A DNA stretch of 64,000 nucleotides from JBKBKN01 sp046294625 (GCA_046294625.1 JBKBKN010000012.1:1-64000); one strand, 5' to 3'. Shown: positions 53,405 through 62,679, counted from the first letter of the stretch. Program-made: numbers and translations. Notes: a model not told the origin generated them from the letters alone.

Positions 53405-55081
53405 TTATTGTGCCTTCGGGAAATGCACGGAGAAACAACTTCCTTTTCCGGGCTGACTTTCCACAGCAATTTTACCACCCATTGCTTCCACCTGATTTTT
53501 AGTGATATATAGCCCAACCCCTTTTGCATCTTCATTTTTGTGGAATGTCTTGTAAAGTCCAAAGAGTTTTGTTCCAAATTTTTCGAGATCTATACCCAAG
53601 CCATTGTCTTCCACATCCAAAACAACGAAGTGTTGATCTTCGTAGCTTGAAAGCCTCACGAATGCATCTCTTTCTGAAGAAGCATATTTGATGGAGTTGG
53701 TCACAAAATTTAGGATTATGCTTTCCAGATAAGCAGGCATAGCTAGCACATTATGTGATGGGTTGATTTCATTGATCAGTTGAACATTCGAGCGCTTAGC
53801 GAGCTCGTTGATGCTTAAAAATACATTTTGAGCAACATATCTTAAGTTAATTTGCTCTGTTTTTAAATTTTCAGTCACATTCAATGTAGCGACTTCTGAA
53901 AGGTGCCCAATGGCATCGAGCAGATTGCTGCTTACTTGCTTAATCATTTGTGCCAATTCCATATCCCTTAGTTCAGGATTTGTCTCAACAAGTTCTTCTC
54001 CAAGCAATTTCAGATTTGCAGCGTGTGATCGCAAATTATGCGAAACAATGTGGGCAAAATTCTTTAATCTTTCGTTTTGTCTTGTGGTAATGGTGTTGAG
54101 TTGTTCTTGCTCTTCTTCGAGTCTTTTTTTCTCTGTGATGTCGAAGTGTATGCCGATGGAACCAATAAATTCTAATTTGTCATTGTAATTGGGGGCACCA
54201 CTTACGAACCACCACCTTTTTTCACCTGTTTTGTTTGTTACTTGTATTTCATAGGAGTCTGATGCGCCCTGACTCCGCTCTTTGGCTTTGGTCTTCATCT
54301 TCTCTATTTCTTCTTTTTGAAGAAATAGCTGACTGGCATTTTTACCCAAAAGCTCTTCGTATCGATAACCTGACATTTTGCAAAAACTAAAATTGGCAAA
54401 AACAATCACATCATTTTTATCCACTTCAAGCAAGCCAAGATTCATATTGTTAATGATATTTCGGTATTTTTCTTCCTGAATGGAAAGCTTTTGAGCATAG
54501 GATTGCTTTTGCTTGAGATTAAGTAGCATTTGAGCGAAAAGTGATAACAAATCCTTTTCAACATAGGTATACAGTTGTGTCTTGCGTACATAATCAAACC
54601 CTACAAATCCATAACACTCCTGAGTATTTGCAATTGGTATGGTTAGCAATCTTTTAATGCCCTGTGGTTCAAGTATTTGCCTGAGCGGATCTTGTTCAGG
54701 TAGTGCGTCAACATCTTCGACGCATAACAATTCATTGTTTTTATGCGCATCCACCCAATAAGAAAGATATTCTAAAGGTAGGGCTTGTAAATTTTCCATC
54801 TCAGGGTTAATCCCTTCTGCGCACCATTCAAATGTATTTTTACTTGTGCCTTTTTCCCAGTTGTAATCAAAAATATAGCATCGATCAGCGTTTACATATG
54901 TTCCAATTTTTTGAAGTGCTTTGTTTATCACTTCAGCCGCGTTGCTCAATTCAAGACTTATAAACATGGAAGAAATTTCAATCAATAGAGATTGAAAATT
55001 TTTTTCATGAGCAATTCGGGTGATTTCATGCTCGAGCAGTTCAATCTTTTTATTTAACAATTCATTATCCTGAGTGTGCAT
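53405..55081 (-). CDS. GAF-PAS sensor histidine kinase
   Basis: A cytoplasmic kinase of 558 residues without membrane helices. Residues about 30-190 are a GAF domain, 205-318 a PAS domain with the PAC ending FDITEKKRLEEE. The HisKA H-box is NFAHIVSHNLRSHAANLKLL with His348. The ATPase domain runs from about 440, with NSIKYASS as N box, DNGLGID and KGVGLYITKNQVEAMGG. The signal sensed is unknown and no response regulator is adjacent. It is convergent with the Smr gene, 5 nt apart. Confidence 0.88.
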   Translation of the reverse strand: MHTQDNELLNKKIELLEHEITRIAHEKNFQSLLIEISSMFISLELSNAAEVINKALQKIGTYVNADRCYIFDYNWEKGTSKNTFEWCAEGINPEMENLQALPLEYLSYWVDAHKNNELLCVEDVDALPEQDPLRQILEPQGIKRLLTIPIANTQECYGFVGFDYVRKTQLYTYVEKDLLSLFAQMLLNLKQKQSYAQKLSIQEEKYRNIINNMNLGLLEVDKNDVIVFANFSFCKMSGYRYEELLGKNASQLFLQKEEIEKMKTKAKERSQGASDSYEIQVTNKTGEKRWWFVSGAPNYNDKLEFIGSIGIHFDITEKKRLEEEQEQLNTITTRQNERLKNFAHIVSHNLRSHAANLKLLGEELVETNPELRDMELAQMIKQVSSNLLDAIGHLSEVATLNVTENLKTEQINLRYVAQNVFLSINELAKRSNVQLINEINPSHNVLAMPAYLESIILNFVTNSIKYASSERDAFVRLSSYEDQHFVVLDVEDNGLGIDLEKFGTKLFGLYKTFHKNEDAKGVGLYITKNQVEAMGGKIAVESQPGKGSCFSVHFPKAQ

Positions 55082-55408
55082 AGACCATGAAAAGGATTAG
55101 TAATTGAAAGCAACAGAGTAAGTTAACTGTATCCCAAACTTAGTGAAGATTTGCCATGATTCTAATCTTTCTCAACTTTTTATTCCAGCATTATTAACAC
55201 AACAAACATCGGGTGAATATTTATACACGGATAAGGAAACGAAGTCATAAATACAATTTCATCACAATATCCAATGCTAAAACTTCAGCAATTATTGATT
55301 TATGTGAAAATCAGAGAACATTAATTCACATATAAATTTGCATTTGGAAGAATGTAATAGATTCACTTTTTATTCAGCAGGTGAAGCATATGTGATAGGG
55401 CAAGTTAA
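55082..55408. other. 327-bp intergenic region, no gene seen
   Basis: It separates the histidine kinase gene from 55409-55930. No ORF, hairpin or RNA gene is supported. A TAAATTTG at 55333-55340 on the plus strand matches the -7 consensus but has no gene downstream on that strand. Confidence 0.5.
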
Positions 55409-55930
55409 TCAAAATGATTGTCTGATTTCCTTTTTGATGTAGTCCAATGCGATTTGTGTTGGCAGTTTATCCACATTCATCGTAATTTCTAGCAATACTT
55501 TACAAAGCTCAATTCCTTCTGCATTGTCGCCTACTTTAGCCGCTGAAGCATTTACCAGTTTGATCATTTCTTCCTTAGCACTTTTGATAAGCTCCCAACC
55601 TGCGTTTGAAATATAAATCTGTTGGGCAATATTATGGTCATATTCTTGCCGAATGCTTTTCAAAAATTCGGTCTGTACCATTCGGGCGCTCATTCCATTT
55701 TTATGAATTCTCATTACCATATTGGACGGAGTGATTCTTTCCAGATAAACAACCAGTCGCTCATAAGCCTGCAGTCGAATAGGCGTGAATGATTCCTGAT
55801 TCTTCATTTTTATGTCCAACTGTTTCATCTTCAGATTTTCTTCTAGGTAGTTGTTGAGAATGAAATAGATAAAAACAAAAGCGACAATGAGTGGTAATAC
55901 GTATTTCAATAATTCAAAGACTGTTTCCAT
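55409..55930 (-). CDS. Conserved Bacteroidota membrane-anchored protein
   Basis: The 173 residues have one N-terminal membrane helix (about residues 8-27), then a helical cytoplasmic body with PIRLQAYERLVVYLERITPSNMV and AQQIYISNAGWELIKSAKEEMI, a well-conserved pattern in uncharacterised Bacteroidota proteins (I recall DUF7935, not certain). Function is unknown. The gene is monocistronic. Confidence 0.75.
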   Translation of the reverse strand: METVFELLKYVLPLIVAFVFIYFILNNYLEENLKMKQLDIKMKNQESFTPIRLQAYERLVVYLERITPSNMVMRIHKNGMSARMVQTEFLKSIRQEYDHNIAQQIYISNAGWELIKSAKEEMIKLVNASAAKVGDNAEGIELCKVLLEITMNVDKLPTQIALDYIKKEIRQSF

Positions 55931-56334
55931 TATCTTCTGATTGATTTTTTATGTTGAACGAATGCAAGTTGCACCTATTGTATGAACTCTCCAAACAAAA
56001 TTTAGTTTCAGAATCGGTTCAGTTTTTTGTCGGGAACTGCAGATTGTCAAACTGTTAATTATTTAAACTTATATCCATTAAGTTATTTGTGTGTTGTGGG
56101 CCAGTAATGACTTCGTAAGGTGTTGATAAGTAGGTGATAAGGATGGTGTTTAAGAGAAAAATTGAGATTAAGATAGATTAAGAAAATTTTAACAAAATGT
56201 TAATGCAACATTATTAATAGGTCTGCGTTTTAACATTGTTGAAAATAAAGTCATGAATCTGATTATCGAAAAAATAAAAGCAGTCGGAAGCAAAATTAGT
56301 TTTGCCTTACGCTATATACGTTTATTCTTTTGAG
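55931..56334. other. 404-bp intergenic region
   Basis: AT-rich, with no ORF supported. A weak inverted repeat GCAAAA-TTAG-TTTTGC at 56290-56305 lies just past the purine nucleoside phosphorylase gene but lacks a T tract, so it is not called as a terminator. No clear promoter for 55930 was found. Confidence 0.5.
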
Positions 56335-57150
56335 CTAAAGTCTTGCAAGCATTTCCTTGAACAGAACCATCATTTTCTGTTCTGCAAGACCAGCTGCTTT
56401 GATCACTTCTTCATGAGAAACTTCTACAATTTTTCCTTCCACACCCAAATCAGTAATCACAGACACCGCAAAACATGGTATAGACATGTGGCGAGCAGCA
56501 ATCACTTCCGGCACTGTTGACATGCCAACAGCATCGCCCCCAATCATTCTCACATATTTGTATTCTGCCGGTGTTTCGAAGCAGGGACCACTCAGTCCCA
56601 CATAAACCCCCTGATGAATTTTGAACTGGCGTTGATTGGCTATTTCATAAGCTTGTTTAATCAGACTTCTATCATAGGGCTCGCTCATATCGGGAAAGCG
56701 TGGGCCAAATTCTTTGATATTAGGACCAATCAATGGGTTTGACGGGAATAGATTAATGTGGTCGTTTAATACCATAATATCTCCGATCTCATGCTCAGGA
56801 TTTACTCCGCCACTTGCATTCGAAATGAGAAGATATTGAATGCCAAGCACTTTCATAACTCTAACAGGGAACACCACTTTTTGCATGTCGTAACCTTCGT
56901 AGTAATGAAATCGGCCTTGCATCACTATGATATCTTTTCCACCAAGCTTGCCAAAAAGCAATTTGCCTGAATGTCCTTCTACTGTTGAAACAGGGAAATT
57001 GGGGATGTCTTCATACCCGAGCGTATATTCTACTTGCATTTCTTTTGCCAAACCACCTAGTCCCGTGCCTAAAATCACCCCCGCAAAAGGTTTGAATTGA
57101 CTGGTTTTCAATTGAATAAATTGGGCGGCTTCATGTATTTCTTTTAACAT
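56335..57150 (-). CDS. punA: Purine nucleoside phosphorylase (trimeric type)
   Basis: It cleaves purine nucleosides with phosphate in salvage. Family motifs: GVILGTGLGGLAKEM (phosphate loop), EGHSGKLLFGKL with His60, MQGRFHYYEGYD, SNASGGVNPE, and GLSGPCFETPAEYKYV with the substrate Glu. The 271-residue length fits trimeric PNP. Its first 20 bases overlap the end of lpxK. Confidence 0.92.
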   Translation of the reverse strand: MLKEIHEAAQFIQLKTSQFKPFAGVILGTGLGGLAKEMQVEYTLGYEDIPNFPVSTVEGHSGKLLFGKLGGKDIIVMQGRFHYYEGYDMQKVVFPVRVMKVLGIQYLLISNASGGVNPEHEIGDIMVLNDHINLFPSNPLIGPNIKEFGPRFPDMSEPYDRSLIKQAYEIANQRQFKIHQGVYVGLSGPCFETPAEYKYVRMIGGDAVGMSTVPEVIAARHMSIPCFAVSVITDLGVEGKIVEVSHEEVIKAAGLAEQKMMVLFKEMLARL

Positions 57151-58174
57151 ATTTCAGTATTTTTTCGATTAATAGTTGTTCATCTAGATCACTAAAAAAA
57201 CGCATTTTGATCGGAATAACAAATATGGGTAAGTGCTTTAAAATTGCCGAATGATCATGATGATACATTCTAAAAGCATCCTTTTCTGTTGTGAAGATCA
57301 CAGTGTTTTCGCCGGCAATATTATCAAAATAATCTTTTATTTCATGAAGTTCATTCTGAGTAAAGTGATGGTGATCGCTAAACTTAAAGTGTTTTAATAT
57401 TTTTTTGCGATCTGCTTGAAGGTATTGAAGCAATGGATTAGCGTCTGCAATTCCCGTTACTAAGATAAATTGATCATAGTGCGTCAAAGGCTTTTCTGAA
57501 TGAAACAAGTGTTTAGCTGGTGCATAATCAATTCCCGTAAAAAATATCTTTTGATGCCCGATTAAACGCAGTTTCTGATGAACCGAAGCCGTTAATTGAT
57601 CCAGTGATTCTGGTTTGCATTTGGTAAAAATAATCACATCTGCCTGTTTAACTCGATAGAGATTGTCCCTAAGCCTTCCTGATGGAAACATTTGAAGTTT
57701 ATCGATTTCACTGCTATTGAAGAGCAAAATAGATAGACCTGGACTTAGTTTTCGATGCTGAAAGGCATCGTCGAGAATGGCTAATGGTGTTTCATGATCG
57801 GCAGCTATTTTAGAAAGGGCACTTACACGATCTTCACAAACATAGAACTTGATTTGTGGATTCTTCACTTTTAGCATCAAAGGTTCATCTCCAAATTGTT
57901 CAGCATTACCATTTTCTAACACTTCATAGAATCCTTTTGAACGACGTCCGTAGCCTCTGCTAAGTACAAATAGTCCGGTATGATTTTTCAGACTTTGAAG
58001 GAGCCAATCAACAAAAGGGGTTTTGCCGGTGCCACCCAATGATAGATTGCCAACCACAATAACCGGAAATGAGAATTTGGTTGAATGAAGAATTTTTTGA
58101 TCGTATAAGAAATTACGCACACGTAATATCGTGCTCCATAAACAGGCAATAGGGAGAAATAATTTTTGCCACAT
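57131..58174 (-). CDS. lpxK: Tetraacyldisaccharide 4'-kinase
   Basis: It phosphorylates the 4' position of the lipid A precursor, at the inner membrane. The P-loop GGTGKT at residues 47-52 and the acidic ILDDAFQHRKL motif identify LpxK; VLSRGYGRRSKGF is also typical. The single N-terminal hydrophobic segment would be the membrane anchor. It overlaps punA, so the two are co-translated. It supports a Gram-negative envelope. Confidence 0.93.
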   Translation of the reverse strand: MWQKLFLPIACLWSTILRVRNFLYDQKILHSTKFSFPVIVVGNLSLGGTGKTPFVDWLLQSLKNHTGLFVLSRGYGRRSKGFYEVLENGNAEQFGDEPLMLKVKNPQIKFYVCEDRVSALSKIAADHETPLAILDDAFQHRKLSPGLSILLFNSSEIDKLQMFPSGRLRDNLYRVKQADVIIFTKCKPESLDQLTASVHQKLRLIGHQKIFFTGIDYAPAKHLFHSEKPLTHYDQFILVTGIADANPLLQYLQADRKKILKHFKFSDHHHFTQNELHEIKDYFDNIAGENTVIFTTEKDAFRMYHHDHSAILKHLPIFVIPIKMRFFSDLDEQLLIEKILKYVKRNT

Positions 58175-58202
58175 CGCGATTAGGAAGTGTGGCGAAGATA
58201 GG

Positions 58203-58934
58203 CTATTTTGAAACAGTTGAAAGTGTTCGTTGCTCTCGACGGTTCATAAAGTGCTCATATAAACCAATGGCTAAAATGAGCATAAACATATTGTAAGCCA
58301 TATCTTCTACAGGGATGTTAGCCCAGTTAGAGATGTGAATTCTAATTCCGCTGTTTTGTGCATTGTCATAAATCACCACCGGTTTCACGGTGAGTTGCCC
58401 ATTGACGATGATAAACGGAATCATGGTCACCAGATAAGCCAAATAGTATCGACTGAGCCAGGGTGCTTTAATCCATCCCTGAAGAAAAATCATCAATCCA
58501 CCTGCACCAATGCATGCCGTGGATGTATATAGTCGAGGAAGACTTAGTAGTCCCACTAAAATTAATGCTGACCCCAATCCATAAGAAATATATGCACTTA
58601 CATTTTTTAGTAGGTCTTTTTTGATGAAATAATTAAGTACGAGATAGATAAAAATGCAGGCATACGGCACGGTGAGAAAAAAAAGCCATTCTTCCAAAGG
58701 AAGACTTGCAATGAATATTCCGGTTAAATATTGTTCATTAAATGACCAAACGCCTAGTCGCGTGAAAAGCTCGTCCCACGCTATAAAAATTGAGCCTGTG
58801 ATAAGGATGGCAGGCAGAATCGCATGCCATTTTTTCCACATGGTGATACGGTGTTCAAAGCTTTGTGCTATTGGATAGGCTATTGAAAGAATATTCAGGA
58901 GCAAATAGGTGTAGGTATCATGAAGCCCAAACAT
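58203..58934 (-). CDS. Lycopene cyclase, fused CrtYc-CrtYd type
   Basis: It is a membrane protein with about six to seven helices. The two half-domain signatures are PLEEWLFFLTVPYACIF at about residues 82-98 and NIPVEDMAYNMFML at about 207-220, each with the acidic pair (EE, ED) of heterodimeric lycopene beta-cyclases, joined in one chain. I start at MFGLHDTYTY, 1 nt after the crtZ stop, because this gives a natural helix start; a longer frame would overlap crtZ. It would form beta-ionone rings from lycopene ends. Confidence 0.85.
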   Translation of the reverse strand: MFGLHDTYTYLLLNILSIAYPIAQSFEHRITMWKKWHAILPAILITGSIFIAWDELFTRLGVWSFNEQYLTGIFIASLPLEEWLFFLTVPYACIFIYLVLNYFIKKDLLKNVSAYISYGLGSALILVGLLSLPRLYTSTACIGAGGLMIFLQGWIKAPWLSRYYLAYLVTMIPFIIVNGQLTVKPVVIYDNAQNSGIRIHISNWANIPVEDMAYNMFMLILAIGLYEHFMNRREQRTLSTVSK

Positions 58935-58935
58935 C

Positions 58936-59379
58936 TTATTTGAAAAATTTTCTTGCAACAACAAGCATTCCAAATGATTCGCTATGTTCTTTACCTTGAT
59001 TTTTGTGATGCACTTTGTGTGCTTTGCGTATAGCTCTTAAATATTTATTGTCTGAATTTTTAAACCACTTGAATCTTTGATGTATGAACACATCGTGTAC
59101 TAAGAAGTAGGTGAAGCCATAGAGCGCTATTCCTGCTCCAATCCATACTCTGAAATCGTTGCCATTCATCATGCCAAACATGATGCACAGCCAACTTGGA
59201 ACAGCAAAAATCAAGAAAAAGGCATCGTTTTTTTGGAAAGGTTTATCATAGGGTTCATGATGATCTTTGTGCAAATACCATAAAAAACCATGCATGATAT
59301 ATTTGTGTGTGAACCATGCCATGAACTCCATGAAGAAAAACGTAGCCACTAAAATGAGTATGTTCAATAAAAGGCTCAT
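58936..59379 (-). CDS. crtZ: Beta-carotene 3-hydroxylase
   Basis: This non-haem di-iron membrane hydroxylase has the histidine clusters HKYIMH, HKDHH, HDVFIHQR and HKVHH in order within 147 residues. These coordinate the iron pair. It hydroxylates beta-ionone rings at C-3. It overlaps cruF by ATGA (59376-59379) and precedes the lycopene cyclase gene, so the three form an operon. Confidence 0.9.
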   Translation of the reverse strand: MSLLLNILILVATFFFMEFMAWFTHKYIMHGFLWYLHKDHHEPYDKPFQKNDAFFLIFAVPSWLCIMFGMMNGNDFRVWIGAGIALYGFTYFLVHDVFIHQRFKWFKNSDNKYLRAIRKAHKVHHKNQGKEHSESFGMLVVARKFFK

Positions 59380-60008
59380 AGCTTAATATGTATGTTATTT
59401 TGTAGGCAAATGAAGAACAAAAATTGTATCACAAATAACCACATTGCCACAATATTGTTGCTGGGCTTATGATATTTTTCAAATAGTAGTTGCAGCAAAA
59501 AACCAATTGCAAACCAACACACATAATTGTAAAAGGGGACATCACCACCTTCCCACCACCAGAAACCGACCTTGATAGCGACAGGTTCGAGCACATAGTC
59601 CAGTAAAAGAAGTAAGGATGCACCCATGATGGGTCTTACTATGGAGGGTTTCATAAACCGTTGCACGATCTCTGCTGCACAATAGCTTAAGATCATCCAG
59701 TTTATCCCAATCATCAATGGCACTCCCATGATTTTCGGTCCCATCGCTGTGCCATAAGTGTAGTTTCCAAAGAGATAGCTTGTTTGCACCCCAATCACCT
59801 CGGTAATAAAGCCCACCGTGAATGAAGTGATGAGAAGGAGTATGATGGATTTATCATATTTCTTTTGAAATTTCAATGCAAGAATCGCAGAAATCAAAAG
59901 ATTGATCGGGGTGAGTATGAGGAAATAATCTTTGAAATCAGAAGATAAGCCCAGCCAACCAACGGTGTGGAGTATGATTAGAATGAGAATTGCATGTATA
60001 GGTTTCAT
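59376..60008 (-). CDS. cruF: Carotenoid 1,2-hydratase (CruF family)
   Basis: The 210-residue integral membrane protein has the CruF/DUF422 signatures TEVIGVQTSYLFGNYTYG, GVPLMIGINWMIL and LDYVLEPVAIKVGFWWW. CruF adds water across the terminal psi-end double bond, giving a 1-hydroxyl group. It is the first gene of the carotenoid operon, and its product would be a substrate for the CrtD-like enzyme at 46.3 kb. Confidence 0.9.
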   Translation of the reverse strand: MKPIHAILILIILHTVGWLGLSSDFKDYFLILTPINLLISAILALKFQKKYDKSIILLLITSFTVGFITEVIGVQTSYLFGNYTYGTAMGPKIMGVPLMIGINWMILSYCAAEIVQRFMKPSIVRPIMGASLLLLLDYVLEPVAIKVGFWWWEGGDVPFYNYVCWFAIGFLLQLLFEKYHKPSNNIVAMWLFVIQFLFFICLQNNIHIKL

Positions 60009-60065
60009 TCGCTTTGGATCTATGGGTCAACATGCGAAAATAACATGCCGACTTAAATTACAATT

Positions 60066-60551
60066 TTATATGCTTTTTGTTTGACCTGATTTGATTTTTC
60101 CCTGTTCAGAAAGGGTGTCGAATTTTCGGGTTAGTTTGCTGATATATTGCACTTTGCGAAATCTGAGTGCACTCCAGTTTTCATCTATAGCTACTTGTCT
60201 AACACCTTCTACATTATATTTTCCTAAAACATCCCAGCCTTTGTCACGGTTAAAATCGCAGACGTATTTTTTTGAAGAGCTTTTGGGGTAGCACATCCAA
60301 AAAACTGCATCATCTTTAAGCTGAGGAATAATTTGTTGAGCGTATTCATTGATCTCTTGTTGTGTCAATACGAATACAATGGCAAATTCGATTTCTTTTT
60401 GAGCTGTATTGAAAGTCATGAAGTCCTTTTCAGGGAAAGATTTAAACAAATGAACGATATCGTCCGGGGCATTGCATACAAAAATCTGTTTCTGATTTTT
60501 GAAGTTCAACTTTTTCAGCAGTGGAGTCATAGGCGCTGTATTTTGAGCCAA
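60066..60551 (-). CDS. Conserved hypothetical protein (DUF3052-like)
   Basis: 161 residues, no signal or membrane segment. The core FAIVFVLTQQEINEYAQQI and MCYPKSSSKKYVCDFNRDKGWDVLG and the ending VRQVAIDENWSALRFRKVQYI look like a conserved Bacteroidota family that I associate with DUF3052, though not with certainty. Function is unknown. It is set apart from sufB by the terminator at 60615-60635. Confidence 0.7.
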   Translation of the reverse strand: MAQNTAPMTPLLKKLNFKNQKQIFVCNAPDDIVHLFKSFPEKDFMTFNTAQKEIEFAIVFVLTQQEINEYAQQIIPQLKDDAVFWMCYPKSSSKKYVCDFNRDKGWDVLGKYNVEGVRQVAIDENWSALRFRKVQYISKLTRKFDTLSEQGKIKSGQTKSI

Positions 60552-60614
60552 AGATGTGTAAAAATATTAAATCTGTTTGATGAGCTTAGTTTAATGTGTA
60601 ATGATGAAAATAAA

Positions 60615-60635
60615 AAAGCGCCCAAAGGGCGCTTT
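60615..60635 (-). terminator. Terminator of the suf genes
   Basis: AAAGCGCCC, a 3-nt loop and GGGCGCTTT form a perfect 9-bp stem followed on the minus strand by TTTA. It lies 25 nt past the sufB stop. Confidence 0.85.
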
Positions 60636-60660
60636 AAAACTAAAACAAACACTTCATTCA

Positions 60661-62109
60661 CTATCCAACGCTACCCTCGAGACTTACGGACAGAAGTTTT
60701 TGAGCTTCCACAGCAAATTCCATAGGCAATTTATTTAAAACTTCCTTGCAATATCCATTCACTATCAGACCAATTGCTTTTTCGGTGTTGATACCTCTTG
60801 CATTGCAATAGAAAATTTGATCTTCACCAATCTTTGAAGTTGTAGCTTCATGTTCTACAACCGCACTTGGGTTATTGATTTCTATGTAAGGGAAGGTATG
60901 TGCACCACATTTGTCACCCATTAATAAAGAATCGCACTGAGAGAAGTTGCGTGCATTTTTAGCATTTTTAGCCACTTTCACCAATCCTCTGTAGCTGTTG
61001 TTGCTGAATCCCGCTGAGATGCCTTTTGAAATGATGGTACTTCTAGTATTATTACCCAAATGAATCATCTTCGTGCCGGTATCGGCTTGCTGATGATTGT
61101 TGGTGACCGCTACGGAATAAAATTCACCTACAGATTCATTGCCTTTAAGAATCACACTAGGATACTTCCAGGTGATGGCAGAACCTGTTTCTACTTGTGT
61201 CCATGAAATTTTTGAACGAAATCCGGCACAAATGCCTCTCTTCGTTACGAAGTTATAAATACCACCTTTGCCATCCTTGTCTCCCGGATACCAGTTTTGT
61301 ACGGTAGAATATTTGATTTCGGCTTTTTCCAAAGCAACCAACTCAACCACTGCAGCATGAAGCTGATTTTCGTCGCGCATAGGTGCTGTACAACCTTCGA
61401 GATAGCTCACATACGAACCTTCATCGGCAATAATTAATGTACGTTCAAACTGTCCGGTATTGGCTGCATTAATTCTGAAATAGGTGGATAATTCCATTGG
61501 GCATCTAACCCCTTTGGGGATATAGCAAAATGAACCATCGCTAAATACAGCAGAGTTTAGTGCTGCGTAGTAGTTGTCGGTATAGGGCACCACGGAGCCA
61601 ACATATTTTTTTACTAACTCAGGATGCTCTTGCACCGCCTCTGAGAACGAGCAAAATATGATTCCAAGTTCACCTAGTTTTTCCTTGAATGTGGTTTTTA
61701 CTGAAACAGAATCAATCACAGCATCTACGGCTACACCGGTAAGTCGTTTTTGTTCTTCGAGGGATATACCCAGTTTTTCAAAAGTTTTGAGCAATTCGGG
61801 ATCTACTTCATCAAGGCTTTGCAGTTCCTTTTTCTTTTTAGGTGCAGCATAATAGATGATCTGCTGAAAATCTATCTTTGGATAATGCACATGTGCCCAA
61901 TCAGGCTCTTCCATTGTTAGCCAATATTTGTATGCTTTTAGTCGCCATTCAAGCATCCATTCCGGCTCATTTTTTTTTGCTGAAATAAAGCGTACAATAT
62001 CTTCGCTAAGCCCCATGGGCGCTGATTCCATATCAATATTAGTGGTGAATCCATATTTGTATTCACTATTGATGGTGGATGCTAATATTTCGTTGGTTTC
62101 CTTTGCCAT
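60661..62109 (-). CDS. sufB: Fe-S cluster assembly scaffold protein SufB
   Basis: SufB is the scaffold of the SufBCD complex that builds Fe-S clusters. The 482 residues include YAAPKKKKELQSLDEVDPELL, PYTDNYYAALNSAVFSDGSF, MRDENQLHAAVVELV, and the C-terminal CDSLLMGDKCGAHTFPYIEI with the conserved Cys. It starts 12 nt after the A-type carrier gene. sufC, sufD and sufS do not follow; a terminator comes instead, so they are encoded elsewhere. Confidence 0.93.
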   Translation of the reverse strand: MAKETNEILASTINSEYKYGFTTNIDMESAPMGLSEDIVRFISAKKNEPEWMLEWRLKAYKYWLTMEEPDWAHVHYPKIDFQQIIYYAAPKKKKELQSLDEVDPELLKTFEKLGISLEEQKRLTGVAVDAVIDSVSVKTTFKEKLGELGIIFCSFSEAVQEHPELVKKYVGSVVPYTDNYYAALNSAVFSDGSFCYIPKGVRCPMELSTYFRINAANTGQFERTLIIADEGSYVSYLEGCTAPMRDENQLHAAVVELVALEKAEIKYSTVQNWYPGDKDGKGGIYNFVTKRGICAGFRSKISWTQVETGSAITWKYPSVILKGNESVGEFYSVAVTNNHQQADTGTKMIHLGNNTRSTIISKGISAGFSNNSYRGLVKVAKNAKNARNFSQCDSLLMGDKCGAHTFPYIEINNPSAVVEHEATTSKIGEDQIFYCNARGINTEKAIGLIVNGYCKEVLNKLPMEFAVEAQKLLSVSLEGSVG

Positions 62110-62121
62110 AACATTAATTTA

Positions 62122-62448
62122 TTAAACAGCAAAACTTTCACCGCAGCCGCAGGTGCGTGTAGCGTTGGGATTGATAAATTGAAAGCCTTTGCCATTGAGT
62201 CCACCTGAAAAATCGAGCTCTGTACCCACGAGATAAAGAAAACTCTTTTTGTCAACCAATATTTTTATACCCTTGTCTTCAAATAGTTGATCTTCAGGCT
62301 TTTTTTCGCGATCGAAGTCTAGTTTGTAAGATAGTCCTGAGCACCCTCCGCCTTCTACGCCTACTCTAAGGTAAGCATCGGTAGGATATCCACTTTCCTG
62401 CATGAGCGAAAGTAGCTTAGTTTTTGCAGTTTCTGAAACGGTAATCAT
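62122..62448 (-). CDS. A-type Fe-S carrier (IscA/SufA family)
   Basis: The 108-residue protein keeps the three cluster-binding cysteines of the family: Cys36 in GGGCSGLSY and Cys100 and Cys102 in CGCGESF. It carries clusters from the scaffold to target proteins. It is the first gene of a two-gene operon with sufB and follows a promoter with a 21-bp palindrome. Confidence 0.92.
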   Translation of the reverse strand: MITVSETAKTKLLSLMQESGYPTDAYLRVGVEGGGCSGLSYKLDFDREKKPEDQLFEDKGIKILVDKKSFLYLVGTELDFSGGLNGKGFQFINPNATRTCGCGESFAV

Positions 62449-62495
62449 AGTTATTTAACAGTTTGCGCAGTTAAAAGTTGCGGGTTTATTAAATT

Positions 62496-62516
62496 TATTT
62501 AGATTGAATCTAAATA
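62496..62516. promoter_or_regulatory. 21-bp palindrome, candidate Fur-type operator of the suf operon
   Basis: TATTTAGATT-G-AATCTAAATA is a perfect inverted repeat of 10-bp arms around one base. It sits at the predicted transcription start, 6 nt downstream of the -7 element. ATTTAGA..TCTAAAT resembles Fur boxes that I recall from Bacteroidota. The position suits a repressor that controls Fe-S assembly by iron. Confidence 0.6.
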
Positions 62517-62521
62517 CTTTG

Positions 62522-62529
62522 CAAATATA
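62522..62529 (-). promoter_or_regulatory. -7 element of the suf promoter
   Basis: TATATTTG on the minus strand is a full match to the consensus and lies about 73 nt before the ATG at 62448. The -33 region is not convincing. Confidence 0.5.
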
Positions 62530-62679
62530 CAGTGCTCATTTCAATTTTGCACTACTTCAAAGGAAAAAACTTAGCTGTTTGTGCGCGAGTCTAAATTTCG
62601 TTATGCATCGCAAAGGTCAATGTGAAGGTAAAAGATAATTGAATAAGGATTTTTGCAGACATTTGCCGAAAATGAATTT

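Noticed and set aside
55333..55340. -7 consensus TAAATTTG on the plus strand
   Set aside because: No gene downstream on that strand; the motif is short enough to arise by chance.
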